From positions 1-39,395 of IMG/VR virus record IMGVR_UViG_3300032053_000195: 39,395 nt of DNA; one strand, 5' to 3'. The DNA comes from a virus. Position numbers and translations under genes: made by a program. The notes under the pieces were generated by a model. That model saw only the letters and a list, made by a program, of their open reading frames with translations, ran no database searches and was not told the DNA's origin. Positions 23,831 through 30,494 of this stretch are shown here, piece by piece. Positions within the stretch are counted from its first letter, which is position 1. Every line of letters starts with the position of its first letter.

Positions 23831-24241
23831 ATGAAATGGTTCACGATTTATAGATCGCCATCAACACAGAGCGGGACTTTCGGGATGATGCTCGATGAAA
23901 AGATCCCGTTTGCTCTAACTGTGGAGCGTCCATGGCTTGACAACCGCAAGGGAGAGAGCTGCATCCCCGCCGATGAATATATCTGTGAGCGGATTGTTTC
24001 CTCGAAATTTGGAGATACGTTTGAGATCAAGAATGTTCCGAATCGGGATCACATTCTATTTCATAAAGGAAATATTATAGACGATACCCATGGCTGCGTT
24101 ATAACAGGAGAGCAGTTCGAATATCTCGATGGAAAGCCAGCCGTGATAGCATCGGGAAAAGCGTTCTTGGAATTTCATGAAAGGCTCAAAGGAATCAACG
24201 AATTCAAACTTTCTATTATTTGGGCGGGAGGGTCTCCATGA
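23831..24241 (+). CDS. DUF5675-family protein, possible lysis enzyme
   Basis: The protein has 136 residues and matches the DUF5675 pattern: IYRSPSTQSGTFGMML and PFALTVERPWLDNRKGESCI at the N terminus, then RDHILFHKGNIIDDTHGCVI near residue 77. The histidine and HGC arrangement recalls the active site of L,D-transpeptidases, which act on peptidoglycan, but this is only a resemblance. It lies between the holin candidate and the spanin candidates where an endolysin is expected, and no other endolysin is seen in the window, so it may be the cell-wall enzyme. The stop overlaps the next ATG. Confidence 0.8.
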   Translation: MKWFTIYRSPSTQSGTFGMMLDEKIPFALTVERPWLDNRKGESCIPADEYICERIVSSKFGDTFEIKNVPNRDHILFHKGNIIDDTHGCVITGEQFEYLDGKPAVIASGKAFLEFHERLKGINEFKLSIIWAGGSP

Positions 24242-24630
24242 TCAATATATTAAAAAAATTTCCATGGTGGTTTTGGATCGTGGTTATGGTGGGGATCCTC
24301 ATTCTCTGGCAATCCCTCTCGGGATGGGCTCAGTCCCGGAAGCTCTATGATATGATGCTCGATCAATTCCGGGAAGATCAATCCCGGGTGATCAAAGACA
24401 AAGAGGAATGGATCGCCGATTGCGAGAAAGAGATCTCTGAGCTCAATTCAGAACTTCAGGGAGTGAGAAAAGATAAAGAAACCCAAAGGGCCGAGAATGG
24501 CCGGTTGATGGAGGTTATCCGTGGAATTCAAGCGCAGCGCGAGAATATTGTTGTTCCTGATGATCCTGATGGTATTGTCAGGAAGTTTCACGAGCTCGGC
24601 TTTAAGTCAATCCACCGCAGAAAGCAATGA
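24238..24630 (+). CDS. Inner-membrane spanin-like protein (Rz-like)
   Basis: The protein has 130 residues from the ATG at 24238, which overlaps the previous stop (ATGA) and follows GGGAGGG. It has an N-terminal signal anchor (WWFWIVVMVGILILWQSLSG, residues 9-28) and then a long charged coiled coil (EEWIADCEKEISELNSELQG, KDKETQRAENGRLMEVIRG). This is the architecture of an i-spanin, which joins an outer-membrane partner to disrupt the envelope of Gram-negative hosts. The last 110 bases overlap, in another frame, the start of the next gene, just as Rz1 genes start inside Rz. Confidence 0.75.
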   Translation: MINILKKFPWWFWIVVMVGILILWQSLSGWAQSRKLYDMMLDQFREDQSRVIKDKEEWIADCEKEISELNSELQGVRKDKETQRAENGRLMEVIRGIQAQRENIVVPDDPDGIVRKFHELGFKSIHRRKQ

Positions 24631-24964
24631 TCTCTACTGCGGTGAGAAATACGATGAGCAAGGGATCCTCAGGAACCTGATGGATCATCAGTTCACCCTC
24701 GAGTTGATAGAGGCACAGAAACAAGAGATCGCCGGTTTGAAGAAAGAATTAGATCTCGCGGAGAGGGAGAAGCAACTCCAGGGGAAGATCATCGATTTGA
24801 AAGACCGGGAGATCCAGATGTTGAACCACAGTTTTGATCAAATGAAAGAGATCTCCGACCGGGCGTTGAAGTTGGCTGAGCAGTCAAAGCCTAAAACGAA
24901 TTGGGGATTAATCGGTACTGTCCTGATTGCGGTTTTTACCCTGGGCCTCGTGGTCGGGATGTGA
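24521..24964 (+). CDS. Second spanin-like protein, signal peptide plus C-terminal membrane anchor
   Basis: The product has 147 residues from a GTG at 24521 with GGAGGT five bases upstream. Residues 1-30 look like a Sec signal peptide (ARILLFLMILMVLSGSFTSS, then ALSQ), the middle is a charged coiled coil (LIEAQKQEIAGLKKELDLAE, IDLKDREIQMLNHSFDQMKE), and the C terminus is a membrane segment (LIGTVLIAVFTLGLVVGM). There is no cysteine at a lipobox position, so it is not a standard o-spanin lipoprotein. The shape recalls single-molecule u-spanins, but those begin with a lipoprotein signal. It overlaps the i-spanin candidate by 110 bases out of frame. Confidence 0.7.
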   Translation: MEFKRSARILLFLMILMVLSGSFTSSALSQSTAESNDLYCGEKYDEQGILRNLMDHQFTLELIEAQKQEIAGLKKELDLAEREKQLQGKIIDLKDREIQMLNHSFDQMKEISDRALKLAEQSKPKTNWGLIGTVLIAVFTLGLVVGM

Positions 24965-24970
24965 GATCTT

Positions 24971-24987
24971 ACAAGGTTTTTACAAAG
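24971..24987. repeat. Possible integrase arm site, left
   Basis: ACAAGGTTTTTACAAAG resembles ACAAAGGTTTTACAAAA at 25084-25100. The two flank the tRNA-like core in direct orientation at about equal distances, the layout of arm-type binding sites of a tyrosine integrase. Confidence 0.4.
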
Positions 24988-25016
24988 CCTTTTTCATTCT
25001 AACTATTTGATTTTAT

Positions 25017-25060
25017 TGGTTGGGAGGCAAGGATTCGAACCTTACCCTATCCCTTGACTA
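25017..25060 (-). other. attP candidate: 3' end of a tRNA-like sequence
   Basis: On the minus strand this reads as the end of a tRNA: T-stem TAAGG, loop TTCGAAT, T-stem CCTTG, acceptor strand CCTCCCA, A and CCA at 25019-25017. Upstream of the T arm the similarity to a tRNA fades and no matching 5' acceptor (TGGGAGG) is found nearby, so it is not a whole gene. Temperate phages often integrate into the 3' ends of tRNA genes and carry such a piece as attP so the tRNA is rebuilt. It lies between the lysis genes and the integrase-ASCH pair, as expected. Confidence 0.85.
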
Positions 25061-25504
25061 TCAAGCCCCGGCGGGTAGGTTATACAAAGGTTTTACAAAA
25101 TTCATTCCCATATAGATATCGGGAGCATCGAATAAACCCTGTTTTCCTCTGATCCAGGGTGGTTTTTCAAATTTTCGGACATTGTCAATCTTCCAAGCGT
25201 ATCGCCCCGAGCTGAAATCTCCCACCTTTTTCTCAATGGCATCTATCGCGTCGTGGATATAATCGGTTGTAAAGATTGCAGCCAGATCCACGATAGCAAT
25301 GGCTCTACCATAATGCAGATCATCGATTGTCAATTGAAAGGAATGGAGCAAAGAAGCTATTTCGATGAAGGGCAATTTCTTTTTAGCCGCACAGATCAAA
25401 AGCGGTCCCCGGTAAAAGGTTTTCCAGGATCGAGTCTCATATCGTTTCTTCCCGAGGGCGATCAATGTTGCCCAAGGTTCCCAGAGGCTAATTGCCTTGA
25501 TCAT
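25061..25504 (-). CDS. ASCH-domain protein
   Basis: The protein has 147 residues and starts with the signature of the ASCH (ASC-1 homology) domain, ISLWEPWATLIALGKKRYET near residue 4, followed by YRGPLLICAAKK and a later RYAWKIDNVRKFE. ASCH proteins are small beta-barrel RNA-binding or nucleic-acid-modifying proteins; some cleave RNA or act on modified nucleosides. It is the last gene of the leftward operon, with its start overlapping the integrase stop by four bases (ATGA), so the two are translated together. Its 3' end abuts the attP core. Confidence 0.9.
   Translation of the reverse strand: MIKAISLWEPWATLIALGKKRYETRSWKTFYRGPLLICAAKKKLPFIEIASLLHSFQLTIDDLHYGRAIAIVDLAAIFTTDYIHDAIDAIEKKVGDFSSGRYAWKIDNVRKFEKPPWIRGKQGLFDAPDIYMGMNFVKPLYNLPAGA
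25084..25100. repeat. Possible integrase arm site, right
   Basis: ACAAAGGTTTTACAAAA, the partner of the site at 24971-24987, lies within the last codons of the ASCH gene on the other side of the tRNA-like core. Confidence 0.4.
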
Positions 25505-26667
25505 TTCCCCCTCACGATCTGGATGACCTTATCCTCGGTCTGATCGGAATAATGTCTCCTGATGACCTCCGGACTATTTCCGAGAATCTGAGCCGCATCC
25601 TGGATGAGCATCGCTTTCTTTAGCCAACGCGAAGTTGCACTCGAGCGGAGATCCCGGAGCGTCATCGGCCGGGTGCCATATTTCTGATGAGCTTCTTTCA
25701 TGGCTTTGCGCCATCTACCCTCTCGCATATGCCGTGTGTAAGGATAGCCATTGACGTGAAATACAAAAAGAGAGATAGGTAGGATAACCGGCGACAATGC
25801 TCCTGCTGATACCGCGGCCTGTTGTTTCGCCGGGGAGCCACTATCCCTCAGGTAATCTTCGATCTCCGGAATAATTGGAAGACTTCTTTCCTTGTTCGTT
25901 TTTGTTCTTGGTTTTATCTTCCCGTCCACGTAGACGGTGGAGATGGTGATCTCCCGGCTTTCCCAATTAACGGCTGATCGTAGGAGCCCGCTGGCTTCTT
26001 CAGGTCTCACGCCGTAATATCGAATGAAGAGGAAATATCCGAGATCGTCCGATTTGATGAATTCAAAGACCTGGTTAATTTCCTGGTCCGTGAATTTTTT
26101 AGGGCGAGATTGTTGATATTTGATCGCCGGAAATTCGGGGAAGAGGTTGATCGAACGTCTGAAATGATTCAAAAAGCCGTGGAGGGTCATTACAATATTT
26201 TTGATTGTCTTCCCTTTTAGCTTTTTCTTTTCGAGCCACCGGATGAGTCCCTGGATCTGGAGATCATCAATAGTGCGAAAGTCCTGATTCGAAAAAAACG
26301 GCATGAAATATTTTTTCCAGATCCATTCTTTCATTTTATGCCAGGATGAATCATTCTGCTTCCGGTCGAGGTAAAGCTCAAAGGCCTCGTCAAATTTATG
26401 GGGAATCTTATCTTTGAACTTTGAGGGATCGTACCGGTTCTTCGCCGGATCAGGATCATAGAGGGCATTCAGGTGCTCGAGGAAGGCCCAGGCATAAAAC
26501 TCTGCCTTGAGCGGGCGGCCATATTCATCCTTGCTAAACCATTTCCCTCTGAATTGGACCTGGAATCCGTTCTTGCGACGATAAACACCTCCTCTCATCT
26601 TCGCCATCTCCTCCTCGGGAATGACGAAAACCTTATCATGACGCGTCGAGGGAGTCAAGATTTTCAT
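25501..26667 (-). CDS. int: Tyrosine recombinase (phage integrase)
   Basis: The protein has 388 residues. The C-terminal catalytic domain shows the first arginine in YYGVRPEEASGLL (about residue 223), the beta-hairpin lysine in RTKTNKERSLPII, the second arginine box MTLRDLRSSATSRW, and the tyrosine in GNSPEVIRRHYSD near the C terminus. The usual histidine of HxxR is Arg here and that of LGHS is Asn. A core-binding SAM-like helical domain precedes it (HKFDEAFELYLDRKQNDSSW; LIRWLEKKKLKGKTIKNIVM). It joins attP to the bacterial tRNA gene. It lies next to its probable attP and is coupled to the ASCH gene. Confidence 0.95.
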   Translation of the reverse strand: MKILTPSTRHDKVFVIPEEEMAKMRGGVYRRKNGFQVQFRGKWFSKDEYGRPLKAEFYAWAFLEHLNALYDPDPAKNRYDPSKFKDKIPHKFDEAFELYLDRKQNDSSWHKMKEWIWKKYFMPFFSNQDFRTIDDLQIQGLIRWLEKKKLKGKTIKNIVMTLHGFLNHFRRSINLFPEFPAIKYQQSRPKKFTDQEINQVFEFIKSDDLGYFLFIRYYGVRPEEASGLLRSAVNWESREITISTVYVDGKIKPRTKTNKERSLPIIPEIEDYLRDSGSPAKQQAAVSAGALSPVILPISLFVFHVNGYPYTRHMREGRWRKAMKEAHQKYGTRPMTLRDLRSSATSRWLKKAMLIQDAAQILGNSPEVIRRHYSDQTEDKVIQIVRGK

Positions 26668-26736
26668 GACTTCTTACATTTCGAATGCCTTCGGATAAAG
26701 AGACGACTTCCCGAAAGAGAAATTTTAATGGGACCC

Positions 26737-26832
26737 TCATAAACCGGAAGACCAGTAGGGAGGACTGGTGACGATGCAGTTCATAGATTCGTCATCCAAG
26801 GGAAGATATCGAGAATCAGCCTTAATAATCAT
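26737..26832 (-). pseudogene. Remnant of a DNA methyltransferase (SPPYW motif)
   Basis: A 31-codon reading frame with a good ribosome site (GGAGGGGG seven bases before the ATG) encodes MIIKADSRYLPLDDESMNCI followed by VTSPPYWSSGL and a stop. This is the N terminus of a phage-type N4-cytosine or N6-adenine DNA methyltransferase, where an ADSRxLPL strand leads to catalytic motif IV (S/T)SPPYW. A full enzyme would continue for about 200 or more residues; nothing similar follows in any frame before the integrase gene. It is best read as what remains after deletion of a modification gene. Confidence 0.75.
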
Positions 26833-26855
26833 TCAATCCCCCTCCATTTCATTTT

Positions 26856-27143
26856 TCATTTACTTTCGGGTAGATACCCCGCCCCTTGGGGCGTTCTGAA
26901 TTTCACTTTCTTGTTCGGTGCATGTATTGTGAGTACCCTTCCATCTTGTAGATGGATCTCACCATTAGCCTTTCCATGCCCGCAACAACAGGCAGTGGTC
27001 AGGACGCCGCCTTTGTTCAGCGCATCCACGATTGGAGCGATGCAGGCATCTATTTTCTTTATGGCCCATCGTTCCCTTCCGGTATGGCTCAACTCCGCCT
27101 GTATTGGTACTCTCAGTTCCACGTTTGTTCCCCATTTACACAT
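26856..27143 (-). CDS. Conserved phage protein with CCCGHG motif
   Basis: This 95-residue protein has the pattern KKIDACIAPIVDALNKGGVL followed by TTACCCGHGKANGEIHLQDG and RVLTI. I have the impression that this arrangement (helix, CCCGHG, short beta hairpin) is widespread in phage genomes as an uncharacterised family. The Cys/His cluster suggests metal binding or thiol chemistry. GGTGAAATA precedes the ATG. It lies just upstream of the methyltransferase remnant in the leftward operon. Confidence 0.75.
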   Translation of the reverse strand: MCKWGTNVELRVPIQAELSHTGRERWAIKKIDACIAPIVDALNKGGVLTTACCCGHGKANGEIHLQDGRVLTIHAPNKKVKFRTPQGAGYLPESK

Positions 27144-27156
27144 TATTTCACCAGTC

Positions 27157-27345
27157 TTACTTAATTTGACAAAGTTTATTTTTTGTAATATCCCACTCCT
27201 CTTTCGCTTTTTTAAGAGCTCCTTCCAAAAGAAAAATTATCTCATCTGATGTAATACCAGAGGATTTAAATCTACAATTTACAGGTTTTCCATCAATTCT
27301 ATCTGCAATGATTTCTATTCTTATTGTTTGAAACATTTTTGTCAT
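27157..27345 (-). CDS. Small protein, unknown
   Basis: This 62-residue protein (beta stretch MTKMFQTIRIEIIADRIDG, then helix SDEIIFLLEGALKKAKEEWD) has no known family. AGGAGGAAAAG directly precedes the ATG, which is good evidence that it is expressed. Its start lies inside the preceding gene (27299-27526) with a 47-base out-of-frame overlap. No metal motif or membrane segment is visible. Confidence 0.65.
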   Translation of the reverse strand: MTKMFQTIRIEIIADRIDGKPVNCRFKSSGITSDEIIFLLEGALKKAKEEWDITKNKLCQIK

Positions 27346-27526
27346 CTTTTCCTCCTAAAATAATCGCCAACCATATTTTGATTGGCCCTATATGTATTCT
27401 GATGGTCGGTGCAAAAATGCAAGGCCAATATCTTAAAGAAACACCAATTGCTATTTGGTACGGATACCACGTTATCCCACCAACAAAAGGGCCTTTATGG
27501 AAATCCATGTCTTTCGCTTGGCTCAT
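27299..27526 (-). CDS. Small aromatic-rich protein, unknown
   Basis: This 75-residue protein is rich in Trp, Tyr, Ile and Pro (HKGPFVGGITWYPYQIAIGV; YWPCIFAPTIRIHIGPIKIW) and ends in a polar Lys/Asn tail. The alternating hydrophobic pattern suggests a beta sheet more than a membrane helix. The ribosome site (AGAGAG) is weak. It overlaps the following gene by 47 bases. The remaining doubt is whether this or only the overlapping 27157-27345 frame is used; both are kept since each has a distinct plausible protein. Confidence 0.55.
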   Translation of the reverse strand: MSQAKDMDFHKGPFVGGITWYPYQIAIGVSLRYWPCIFAPTIRIHIGPIKIWLAIILGGKDDKNVSNNKNRNHCR

Positions 27527-27550
27527 AATTCTCTCTAAGATGCTCCACAG

Positions 27551-27664
27551 TTAGTCGTTCTCTTCTTTTCCGCAGCGGAGGCATTGATTGATCCAGACGA
27601 CCGGCCCGAGATATCGCTGAAGATCTTCAGATCGTTGCGAAACAATAATCCAATCGGTCTTCAT
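27551..27664 (-). CDS. 37-residue CxxC protein
   Basis: The product is MKTDWIIVSQRSEDLQRYLG followed by a segment ending NQCLRCGKEEND. One CxxC near the C terminus suggests half of a zinc knuckle or a dimer. The ATG overlaps the stop of the upstream gene by four bases (ATGA), so it is probably translated by re-initiation. No family is recognised. Confidence 0.5.
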   Translation of the reverse strand: MKTDWIIVSQRSEDLQRYLGPVVWINQCLRCGKEEND

Positions 27665-28248
27665 AGCAACCCTGCCACGAGCTGGATAAAATTGAACGGC
27701 TCGACTTTTCTCAAATCGATTTCATCCGGATGAGCGATGACAAAGGCGCGGAGATCCTTCGCCTCGATATGATGCATGTCTCCTCCCTGGGCCTCGGTCC
27801 GCCGGGTCCCCTTCCGATTCGAGATCAGCCATCCCCTCTCGATCCAGGCCTGAATCCGGTGATGATCCTTACCCAGGAGCTCTTCCGTCATTCGCATCGT
27901 AAATCCGTCGCTCCGCTTATTGATATGTTCGCGCTTGGCCTTCAATTGAATCGCCGTGGCGCTTCGATAGATGCCACCGTTGATACGCTGAAGGCCCCTG
28001 ATGAAGGCCGTCCATCCCTTCCGGGGATATTTATCGTGGAGGAACTCGATCTCCCGCTCGCTCCAATCCGGATTTTTCTTGCATTGGGAGAGACCCATTT
28101 CGTTGGCCTTACGCTTGATATACCAGCGCGGGTATTTCTCCAGCCCGATGAGACGGAGGATCTTGTTGGTCCGGAGAGTAGTCCCATTGTAATTTTCCTG
28201 GATAATCCGGATCTCATCCGGTGTCAAAAAATATTTTCGCTTAGACAT
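27661..28248 (-). CDS. DNA-binding protein with two HTH/Myb-like regions
   Basis: The protein has 195 residues from the ATG at 28248, preceded by AGGAAA; a start 27 codons earlier would lie deep in the previous gene. Residues 5-50 (FLTPDEIRIIQENYNGTTLR) and 56-105 (DWSEREIEFLHDKYPRKGWT; SATAIQLKAKREHINKR) look like homeodomain or SANT/Myb helix-turn-helix repeats as in phage regulators. Residues 115-195 carry a third HTH-like part (DHHRIQAWIERGWLISNR) and a helix DLRAFVIAHPDEIDLRK. It probably binds DNA as a regulator. Its 3' end is coupled to the 37-residue gene. Confidence 0.75.
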   Translation of the reverse strand: MSKRKYFLTPDEIRIIQENYNGTTLRTNKILRLIGLEKYPRWYIKRKANEMGLSQCKKNPDWSEREIEFLHDKYPRKGWTAFIRGLQRINGGIYRSATAIQLKAKREHINKRSDGFTMRMTEELLGKDHHRIQAWIERGWLISNRKGTRRTEAQGGDMHHIEAKDLRAFVIAHPDEIDLRKVEPFNFIQLVAGLL

Positions 28249-28462
28249 CGGTTTCCTGATCGCGAAGGTAATGGGAACATTCCACTTCTTTACAGGTATG
28301 CGGGTAATGGCATTCCAGCATATGGCCATAGGGACAAATCATACAGGTCAAAGGGTTGAGACCTCCGAGTTTGCACTCCCCCCTTTCAATGGTGAGGATC
28401 CCCGTCGGGAAACGGGAAGTCTTTTCCATCTTCTCAAGATTTTTTCTTGACTCCGGATCCAT
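28241..28462 (-). CDS. Cys-rich small protein
   Basis: The protein has 73 residues with seven Cys in the C-terminal half: GECKLGGLNPLTCMICPYGH, then LECHYPHTCKEVECSHYL. The spacing suggests one or two metal sites or an iron-sulfur cluster. Its start overlaps the ParB gene's 3' end by 29 bases and its stop overlaps the next start by a few bases. A Shine-Dalgarno (AAGGAG) lies about 13 bases before the ATG. Similar Cys-rich proteins are frequent in the early regions of phages; function is unknown. Confidence 0.7.
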   Translation of the reverse strand: MDPESRKNLEKMEKTSRFPTGILTIERGECKLGGLNPLTCMICPYGHMLECHYPHTCKEVECSHYLRDQETDV

Positions 28463-30113
28463 GTTCGTGGCTTTTCTCCTTTTTTGCAGACGTCTGCATT
28501 TTTGTCTTTTTCGTTTTTTGTTTTTTAGAAATCTTGGCTTTTTCCTCTAAATCCTTATGAAGTCGCCTGGCTGCCTTGACAGCCGCGTCCGGATCAAATA
28601 GTTTCTTTCCAGTTTTCCCTTTCTTTTCGGCCTTTGCCTTGATCATTTCTGCCTCAATCTTCTTCGGATCCACCTTATAATGCTCGGCCATAACCAAAAG
28701 AGAATCTTTCTTTTTCTTATCCATCCAGTGCCGAACTTCAATGTTTCGGATGAGGGCCATCTCCATGAGGAGCCTACCAAGCGCTGTCATCCCGCAATTT
28801 CCGATATAAATATTGATCGGAGTTTTCATATCAACACCATACTGAATCTTGAGCGGTTTTAGATCATGTCTCATTAGAATTTTTTTCTGATATTCAGTCC
28901 AGAGTTCGTCAAAGAGTTGCTCGGCAATAAAGGCTAAATCCTCTTTTGAAAGTTCTCCCGGGATGGCTTTTATTATTTCATCGATAATTTTCACTCGGAC
29001 CGTTTGTTCTCGTTTTGTCTTTTCGTTTGCAGCTTTCTGCTTGGCTCTCCATCTGTCTCCCTCGGGAGAGGAATATTGGGGATGATGGATTTTACAGTTT
29101 AGATCCGTACAGATCATAAGGATCTTCCCTTTGTTTTGGCCTTCCGTGATAATCCCTTCACGCGCAGATCCACAACTCCTCTTTTTCTTATCCGTGATTT
29201 CCTGATAAAGATTTGCGGGGATCGGTTTGTCGTCGGGTATCTTCTTCGCCCGATAGTCGAAATCTCCGGAAAGTTTCAATGGCGGGACATCGGTGTCCTG
29301 GGATTTCGTCTCGACCCAGCGATGAATGAATGCATCCACCTTGGCATGGAAACATTTCGGATCCGTACAGGTATCCTTTTTCTTGATATCCGGGAAGAGC
29401 GTGGGTTGAAAACCGGTCCGTTTAGGGCAAGTGGTACAGGATCCGGCCTCGGGTATCAGATCCGGATCTTTTTTGGAAAAACTTGCCGAATTGAGATCGA
29501 GATGAATTTGCCTTTCAATGTGATCGGCCAATTCACGGACTGACATCATCTCATTATCCCAGTCCGATCCTTCGAGGCATTCGTTCAAGGTAGTGGTTTG
29601 ATCCTGCGATTGCAGCCGCGCGATAAGGATCGCATGCCCCGCCGTAATCTTCTCCTCGAGGAAGGCCCTTTGAGCTTCAGGGATGAGATCCGCCAGCTTG
29701 AGCCGTTGATAGACATACGATTCGCTTTTTCCCACCTTGGCCGCGATCGTGGCAACATCATATCCGCCCCGTTTCATCAGATCCCGGAATCCGGAGGCCT
29801 CCTCCATCGGATGTACGTCCTCGCGCTGGAGATTCTCGATGGTGATGATCTCCAGGAATTCGACATCGTTTAACTTGCGGATGATGACGGGCACTTCTTT
29901 TAAACCCGCGGTCAGGGCCGCGCGGTAACGCCGAGTTCCTGCGGCGATCTCATAAAACCCATCTTGTGTTCGGACCAGAAGTGGTGTCAGGATTCCTTTT
30001 CCCCGGATGCTCTCGGTCAGTTCTTTCATCTTCACTTCATCATAACGTTTCCGGGGATTGAGTTTTGATTCCTTGACCTGATCGATCGGGATGAATTGGA
30101 ACGTAATATCCAT
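28434..30113 (-). CDS. parB: ParB-like protein
   Basis: The protein has 559 residues from the ATG at 30113, which follows AGGAGG; another start ten codons earlier lacks this. Residues 1-100 form a ParB/Srx N-domain: QVKESKLNPRKRYDEVKMKE, GFYEIAAGTRRYRAALTAGL and IENLQREDVHPMEEASGF, the last being the conserved ENLQRE box that binds CTP in true ParB. An HTH follows (VATIAAKVGKSESYVYQRLK), then a Cys-containing segment CTTCPKRTG...CTDPKCF at about 240-275. The C-terminal 120 residues are Lys-rich. No parA and no obvious parS array is present. It may regulate transcription or DNA transactions instead of partition. Confidence 0.9.
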   Translation of the reverse strand: MDITFQFIPIDQVKESKLNPRKRYDEVKMKELTESIRGKGILTPLLVRTQDGFYEIAAGTRRYRAALTAGLKEVPVIIRKLNDVEFLEIITIENLQREDVHPMEEASGFRDLMKRGGYDVATIAAKVGKSESYVYQRLKLADLIPEAQRAFLEEKITAGHAILIARLQSQDQTTTLNECLEGSDWDNEMMSVRELADHIERQIHLDLNSASFSKKDPDLIPEAGSCTTCPKRTGFQPTLFPDIKKKDTCTDPKCFHAKVDAFIHRWVETKSQDTDVPPLKLSGDFDYRAKKIPDDKPIPANLYQEITDKKKRSCGSAREGIITEGQNKGKILMICTDLNCKIHHPQYSSPEGDRWRAKQKAANEKTKREQTVRVKIIDEIIKAIPGELSKEDLAFIAEQLFDELWTEYQKKILMRHDLKPLKIQYGVDMKTPINIYIGNCGMTALGRLLMEMALIRNIEVRHWMDKKKKDSLLVMAEHYKVDPKKIEAEMIKAKAEKKGKTGKKLFDPDAAVKAARRLHKDLEEKAKISKKQKTKKTKMQTSAKKEKSHEHGSGVKKKS

Positions 30114-30209
30114 AAAATCCTCCTTTTTGTGGCCGATTGTCATAAAATCGCCTGTGCGTTTAAATTCTGCGTTCTAACGAGACTTGTCCAAAACCCATAC
30201 CTATGTATA

Positions 30210-30282
30210 CCCCCCTTTTCTACAGGGGGGGAACAGGGGGGGAACAGGGGTCTAACTCGCCCCAGCAACCCCCTAACTCGCC
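30210..30282. repeat. G-rich tandem repeat and paired decamer upstream of parB
   Basis: The 159-base gap before parB has two repeat structures. One is an 11-base unit AACAGGGGGGG with about two and a half copies (30222-30250) next to CCCCCC (30210-30215), which can pair with the G-runs. The other is CTAACTCGCC, present at 30252-30261 and again at 30273-30282 (the second inside the HTH gene's stop region). They could be an operator, a G-quadruplex or a transcription pause signal. Confidence 0.6.
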
Positions 30283-30494
30283 GTCTTGTCAATTGTCTCG
30301 GACAAATCGAGGAAAAAGGCCAAAACGTCGCTTTCCCAGAAGAAGCGACGGTCGGAGATCTTGATAACCTTCAGGCCCTTTTTGATCCAATTTGAGACAA
30401 TAAGACTGCCTGCCCGTCCCAAGGGAAGACCCATCCGTTTATCGAGCGTGTCTTCGGTTAGCAGATATTTTAAGGATCGAGGCGAATTGTTCAT
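30273..30494 (-). CDS. HTH protein, excisionase/MerR-like
   Basis: The protein has 73 residues. LTEDTLDKRMGLPLGRAGSL followed by IVSNWIKKGLKVIKISDRRF and FWESDVLAFFLDL is the usual layout of a winged helix-turn-helix of the excisionase kind: helix, recognition helix with a wing, closing helix. The ATG follows GGAGGAGATGAAAAG and overlaps the stop of the DUF5131 gene (ATGA). It is the better placed of two candidate excisionase-type proteins in the genome, in the same operon as the integrase, but a regulator role is equally possible. Confidence 0.72.
   Translation of the reverse strand: MNNSPRSLKYLLTEDTLDKRMGLPLGRAGSLIVSNWIKKGLKVIKISDRRFFWESDVLAFFLDLSETIDKTAS

Noticed and set aside
25017-25092. 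Complete tRNA gene
   Set aside because: Only the T arm, acceptor 3' strand and CCA are present; no 5' acceptor or anticodon arm matches, so it is read as attP.
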